64,000 nt of DNA, from the NCBI RefSeq assembly GCF_042676045.1, contig NZ_JBHTJV010000009.1:1-64000 (forward strand), given 5' to 3'. Numbering within the stretch: the first letter of the stretch is position 1; the number at the start of each line of letters is the position of its first letter. Shown here piece after piece: positions 60,911-64,000 of the stretch. The notes beneath the pieces were generated by a model. That model was not told where the DNA came from. It did not search any database and was given only the letters and a program-made list of their open reading frames with translations. The position numbers and the translations under genes are program-made. Origin of the DNA: Pseudahrensia aquimaris (GTDB taxonomy: Bacteria > Pseudomonadota > Alphaproteobacteria > Rhizobiales > Rhizobiaceae).

Positions 60911-61704
60911 GGCTGCCGCTCCAGCGCCGCCCGCATCTTTTCCATCTCGGCGCGCATGGCTTTCATCTCGGCCAGCATCTGCTCCTGATCGGAGTGAAGT
61001 TGTCCCCGCTCCTCAGCGGCCAGCTCATCATGCTCCGCCTGCATGGCCGCAACGATGATACCGATAAACAGGTTCAGCACAGTGAAGGTGGTGGACATGA
61101 TGAACGTGATGAAAAACAACCAGGCCCACGGAAAGACTTCCATCACGGGCCGCACAATACCCATGGACCAACTCTCCAGTGTCATGATCTGGAACAGCGA
61201 ATAGGCCGACTTTCCAAGCGATCCGAACCATTGCGGAAAGGCTTCCGCAAACAGCCCGGTCGCCATCACCGCAAAGACGTAGAACACCAACGCCATCAGC
61301 ACGACAATGGAGCCCATTCCGGGGATAGCGGCCACCAGACCAGTCACCACCTTTCGCAGAGAGGGAATGACCGAGAGCAAACGCAAGATGCGCAACACCC
61401 GCAAGGCGCGGATGACGGCAAAACCGGAAGAGGCGGGGATGAGCGCGATACCGACCACAATCAAATCGAACACCCGCCACCCATCATGGAAAAAGCGCAG
61501 CCGGTGCACGTAAAACCGCAAAAGCAATTCGATGACGAAAATGGCGAGGATAATTTTGTCGAGCGTTAGCAAAAACGGGCCAATAACCGCCATGACGGAA
61601 GGAGAAGTTTCCAACCCCAAGACAATGGCGTTCACCACGACCAGCGCGATGACGGTGTATTCAAAACGCTTGCTAGCGATCAGTTCGGCAACCTGCTCGC
61701 GCAT
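60907..61704 (-). CDS. Voltage-gated sodium channel of NaChBac type
   Basis: A 265-residue ion channel with six membrane helices. S4 carries repeated Arg (V-I-R-A-L-R-V-L-R-I-L-R-L-L), and the pore filter reads T-L-E-S-W-S-M, as in NaChBac/NavAb sodium channels. The C-terminal coiled coil (Q-E-Q-M-L-A-E-M-K-A-M-R-A-E-M) fits a tetrameric bundle. I use ATG 61704, which has a GAGGG site 8 bases upstream; an in-frame frame reaches 61791. Possible roles are motility, pH or osmotic response. Confidence 0.93.
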   Translation of the reverse strand: MREQVAELIASKRFEYTVIALVVVNAIVLGLETSPSVMAVIGPFLLTLDKIILAIFVIELLLRFYVHRLRFFHDGWRVFDLIVVGIALIPASSGFAVIRALRVLRILRLLSVIPSLRKVVTGLVAAIPGMGSIVVLMALVFYVFAVMATGLFAEAFPQWFGSLGKSAYSLFQIMTLESWSMGIVRPVMEVFPWAWLFFITFIMSTTFTVLNLFIGIIVAAMQAEHDELAAEERGQLHSDQEQMLAEMKAMRAEMEKMRAALERQP

Positions 61705-61870
61705 CGGCATTGCCCTCGGCTTAAAAACGAATATCCGCCATGTAAGCCAAAAACAGCGCCAGTCCAGTAGCAAGGTCCACGCTTCCCGCACTCAGCGACA
61801 ATCAGCACATTGTTGAAACCCCGTTCGCGCACTAGATGGGAGAGAACGCAAGAAACCGCCGAGGAAAACC

Positions 61871-63919
61871 ATGGCCGACGTCAACCCGCATATCTTCCAG
61901 TGGAACGGTCCGCTTGGCTTGCCCGAATTCGACAAAATTGCTTCCACGGATTTCAAAGAGGCTTTCGACCACGCGCTAACGTTGGACCGCGCCCATATTG
62001 ACGCCATCGCGGACAATGGGGCCGAGCCGACTTTCGAAAACACGATTGAGGCACTGGAGGGCGCGCATGACGCAAATGCAGAAGCCCTTTCACGAGTCGC
62101 ATCGATTTACTGGAACCTCGTCGGCGCGGACAGCAACGACGATTTGCGCGCCATCGAAGGCGATATCGCCTCAAGACTATCGCGGCACAGTTCAGAAACC
62201 GCCACCAACAAAAAACTCTTCTCCCGCATAGACGCCCTTTGGCAAAACCGCGACAGCCTCAGCCTGACCCACGAGCAGGAGCGCGTGCTGGAACGCAAAT
62301 GGAAAGGCTTCGTCAAAGGCGGGGCAGCCCTTCCCGATGCCGAGCAAAAGACGCTGGCTGACATTAACGCCCGACTGGCCGAACTCGGAGCGAACTTTTC
62401 GCAAAATGTGTTGGGCGATGAGAAAGACTGGTTTCTCATTTTGACCGACGAAGCCGAACTAACCGGTCTATCCGAAGGCCTGCGCCAATCCATGAAATCC
62501 GCCGCTGAAGAACGCGGTAAGGAGGGATACGCCGTCACGCTTTCGCGCTCCATCATCGAACCGTTCCTCTCATCATCAGACCGCCGCGATCTGCGCGAAC
62601 AGGCTTATAAAGCCTGGCTCGCGCGTGGTGAAAACGAGGGCGAGCGCGACAATCGGGAAATCATTGCCGAGACGCTGAAACTGCGCCAGCAACGCGCCGA
62701 ACTGCTGGGCCACGAAAATTTCGCCCGCTTCAAATTGGAAGACCAAATGGCGAAAACGCCCGAAGCTGTGGTGGAATTGCTGGAAACGGTTTGGGACAAA
62801 GCAAAAGCAAAAGCGGAAAAAGAAGAAGCCGACCTCGCACAAATGATCGCCCGTACCGGCGCCAACCACGACGTCGCACCATGGGATTGGCGCTATTATT
62901 CCGAGAAAGTCCGGGCTGAGAAATTCGATTTCGACGAAGACGCCATCAAGCCCTACCTGTCGCTCGACGCCATGATTGAGGCCGCCTTTGACGTGGCGAC
63001 AAAACTCTTCGGCATTACGTTCAAAGAGCACAAAGACGCAAATGCCTACCATCCTGACGCGCGCATTTTCGAAGTTCTGAACAAAGACGGCAGCCACCGC
63101 GCGACGTTCATAGGCGATTATTTCGCCCGCACCTCGAAACGCTCCGGCGCGTGGATGAGTGCCTTTCAAGGCCAACACAAACTCGGTGAAGGCCAAGCGC
63201 CCATCATCATCAATGTGTGCAACTTTGCCAAACCGCCCAAGGGCCAGCCCGCATTGATCTCCATGGAAGACGCCCGCACGCTGTTCCACGAATTTGGCCA
63301 TGCTCTCCACGGTATTCTGTCGGACGTCACCTATCCATCGGTCGCCGGAACCTCAGTCGCCCGCGATTTCGTGGAACTGCCGAGCCAGCTTTATGAACAC
63401 TGGCTCACCGTCCCCGCCGTGCTGTCGCAACACGCGCGACACGTCGAGACAGGCGAACCCATGCCACGCGAATTGCTCGACAAGGTTTTGGCCGCACAGA
63501 CATTCAATGCGGGCTTCGCCGCTGTAGAGTTCACAGCCTCCGCGTTGGTCGACATGGCCTTTCACACAGCCAAGGAAGTGCCGGAAGACGTCATCGCCTT
63601 CGAAAAACAGGAACTTGAACGCCTTGGCATGCCCAAGGCGATTTCAATGCGCCACCGCACGCCTCACTTTGCCCATGTCTTTTCCGGCGATGGTTACTCA
63701 GCAGGCTATTACAGCTATATGTGGAGCGAAGTTCTGGACGCAGACGCTTTTTCTGCGTTTGAAGAGACCGGCGATGTTTTCGATATTGAAACCGCAAAGC
63801 GCCTGCACGACCACATCTATTCGGCAGGCGGCTCCGTAGACCCTGAAGAAACCTACAAAGCGTTTCGCGGCAAAATGCCGACTGCAGATGCCATGATCGA
63901 AAAGCGTGGACTGGGGTGA
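61871..63919 (+). CDS. M3 family oligopeptidase (Dcp/PrlC type)
   Basis: A 682-residue zinc metallopeptidase. The zinc motif H-E-F-G-H-A-L-H-G is near residue 474, with the third ligand Glu in V-E-L-P-S-Q-L-Y-E-H. F-S-G-D-G-Y-S-A-G-Y-Y-S-Y near the C-terminus is also typical. It degrades short peptides, including signal peptides, in cytoplasm or periplasm; no signal peptide is visible. Whether it is Dcp- or OpdA-like is not certain by eye. The last 81 bases of the window hold no further gene. Confidence 0.93.
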   Translation: MADVNPHIFQWNGPLGLPEFDKIASTDFKEAFDHALTLDRAHIDAIADNGAEPTFENTIEALEGAHDANAEALSRVASIYWNLVGADSNDDLRAIEGDIASRLSRHSSETATNKKLFSRIDALWQNRDSLSLTHEQERVLERKWKGFVKGGAALPDAEQKTLADINARLAELGANFSQNVLGDEKDWFLILTDEAELTGLSEGLRQSMKSAAEERGKEGYAVTLSRSIIEPFLSSSDRRDLREQAYKAWLARGENEGERDNREIIAETLKLRQQRAELLGHENFARFKLEDQMAKTPEAVVELLETVWDKAKAKAEKEEADLAQMIARTGANHDVAPWDWRYYSEKVRAEKFDFDEDAIKPYLSLDAMIEAAFDVATKLFGITFKEHKDANAYHPDARIFEVLNKDGSHRATFIGDYFARTSKRSGAWMSAFQGQHKLGEGQAPIIINVCNFAKPPKGQPALISMEDARTLFHEFGHALHGILSDVTYPSVAGTSVARDFVELPSQLYEHWLTVPAVLSQHARHVETGEPMPRELLDKVLAAQTFNAGFAAVEFTASALVDMAFHTAKEVPEDVIAFEKQELERLGMPKAISMRHRTPHFAHVFSGDGYSAGYYSYMWSEVLDADAFSAFEETGDVFDIETAKRLHDHIYSAGGSVDPEETYKAFRGKMPTADAMIEKRGLG

Positions 63920-64000
63920 ATTGCGCCGCGTCATCACAGATTGATCACGAAACTGTGTTCAACCGTTCTTTTTCCTGAAGCCTTTGGAGCCTATAGCTTC

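Overview
The window is chromosomal DNA of an alphaproteobacterium, most probably a Hyphomicrobiales (Rhizobiales) member. The evidence is gene order: rplU-rpmA, obgE-proB-proA-nadD-rsfS-rlmH-envC-ctpA-(divergent deacetylase)-rppH, atpHAGDC, priA next to a short transaldolase, and hemC/tsaD-gpsA-EVE. The helix-hairpin-helix tail on L21 and the Lys/Ala-rich leader on AtpD point the same way. Genus is not determinable by eye; the RTX heme peroxidase would suit a marine or surface-living species.

The left 28.7 kb is accessory DNA. It opens with the first codons of a probable IS110-type transposase and a DCC-oxidoreductase/saccharopine-dehydrogenase-like pair. A gene cluster of about 3.9 kb (2585-6518) follows, bracketed by a 36-bp imperfect inverted repeat (30/36). 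It holds an IS1595-family transposase, a DUF6471 protein, a KilA-N protein, a hypothetical protein, and a Panacea-domain antitoxin overlapping a two-helix membrane protein (candidate PanAT toxin-antitoxin). I read this as one transposon with passengers.

Next comes a secretion/matrix locus (6.7-25.2 kb): HlyD adaptor, type I ABC transporter, a 660-residue protein with a recurring Q-x-N motif, and a 578-residue Gly-rich low-complexity protein, all on the minus strand. A LuxR-type regulator is divergent from that operon. After an IS1182 insertion sequence, an OmpR-type regulator is divergent from a 2136-residue heme peroxidase with RTX, cadherin-like and VCBS repeats (MopA/peroxicin type). Both regulators have receiver-like domains lacking most phosphorylation residues. 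I propose, as inference, that the transporter exports the three large proteins and that the locus builds an extracellular, redox-active layer. A DUF3489-DUF2924-serine recombinase cassette and tRNA-Ser(CGA) close the accessory part.

From 29 kb on, the DNA is dense core genome: ribosomal proteins L21/L27 behind an attenuator-like hairpin, the Obg/proline/NAD/ribosome-silencing run, cell-wall remodelling (EnvC, CtpA), RppH, the F1-ATPase operon, PriA, transaldolase, small transport and redox genes, PurH, HemC, TsaD, GpsA, a NaChBac-like sodium channel and an M3 peptidase. Points to note are an rsfS gene that appears to start at CTG and a diverged duplicate of the purH 3' end about 0.8 kb beyond the intact gene.
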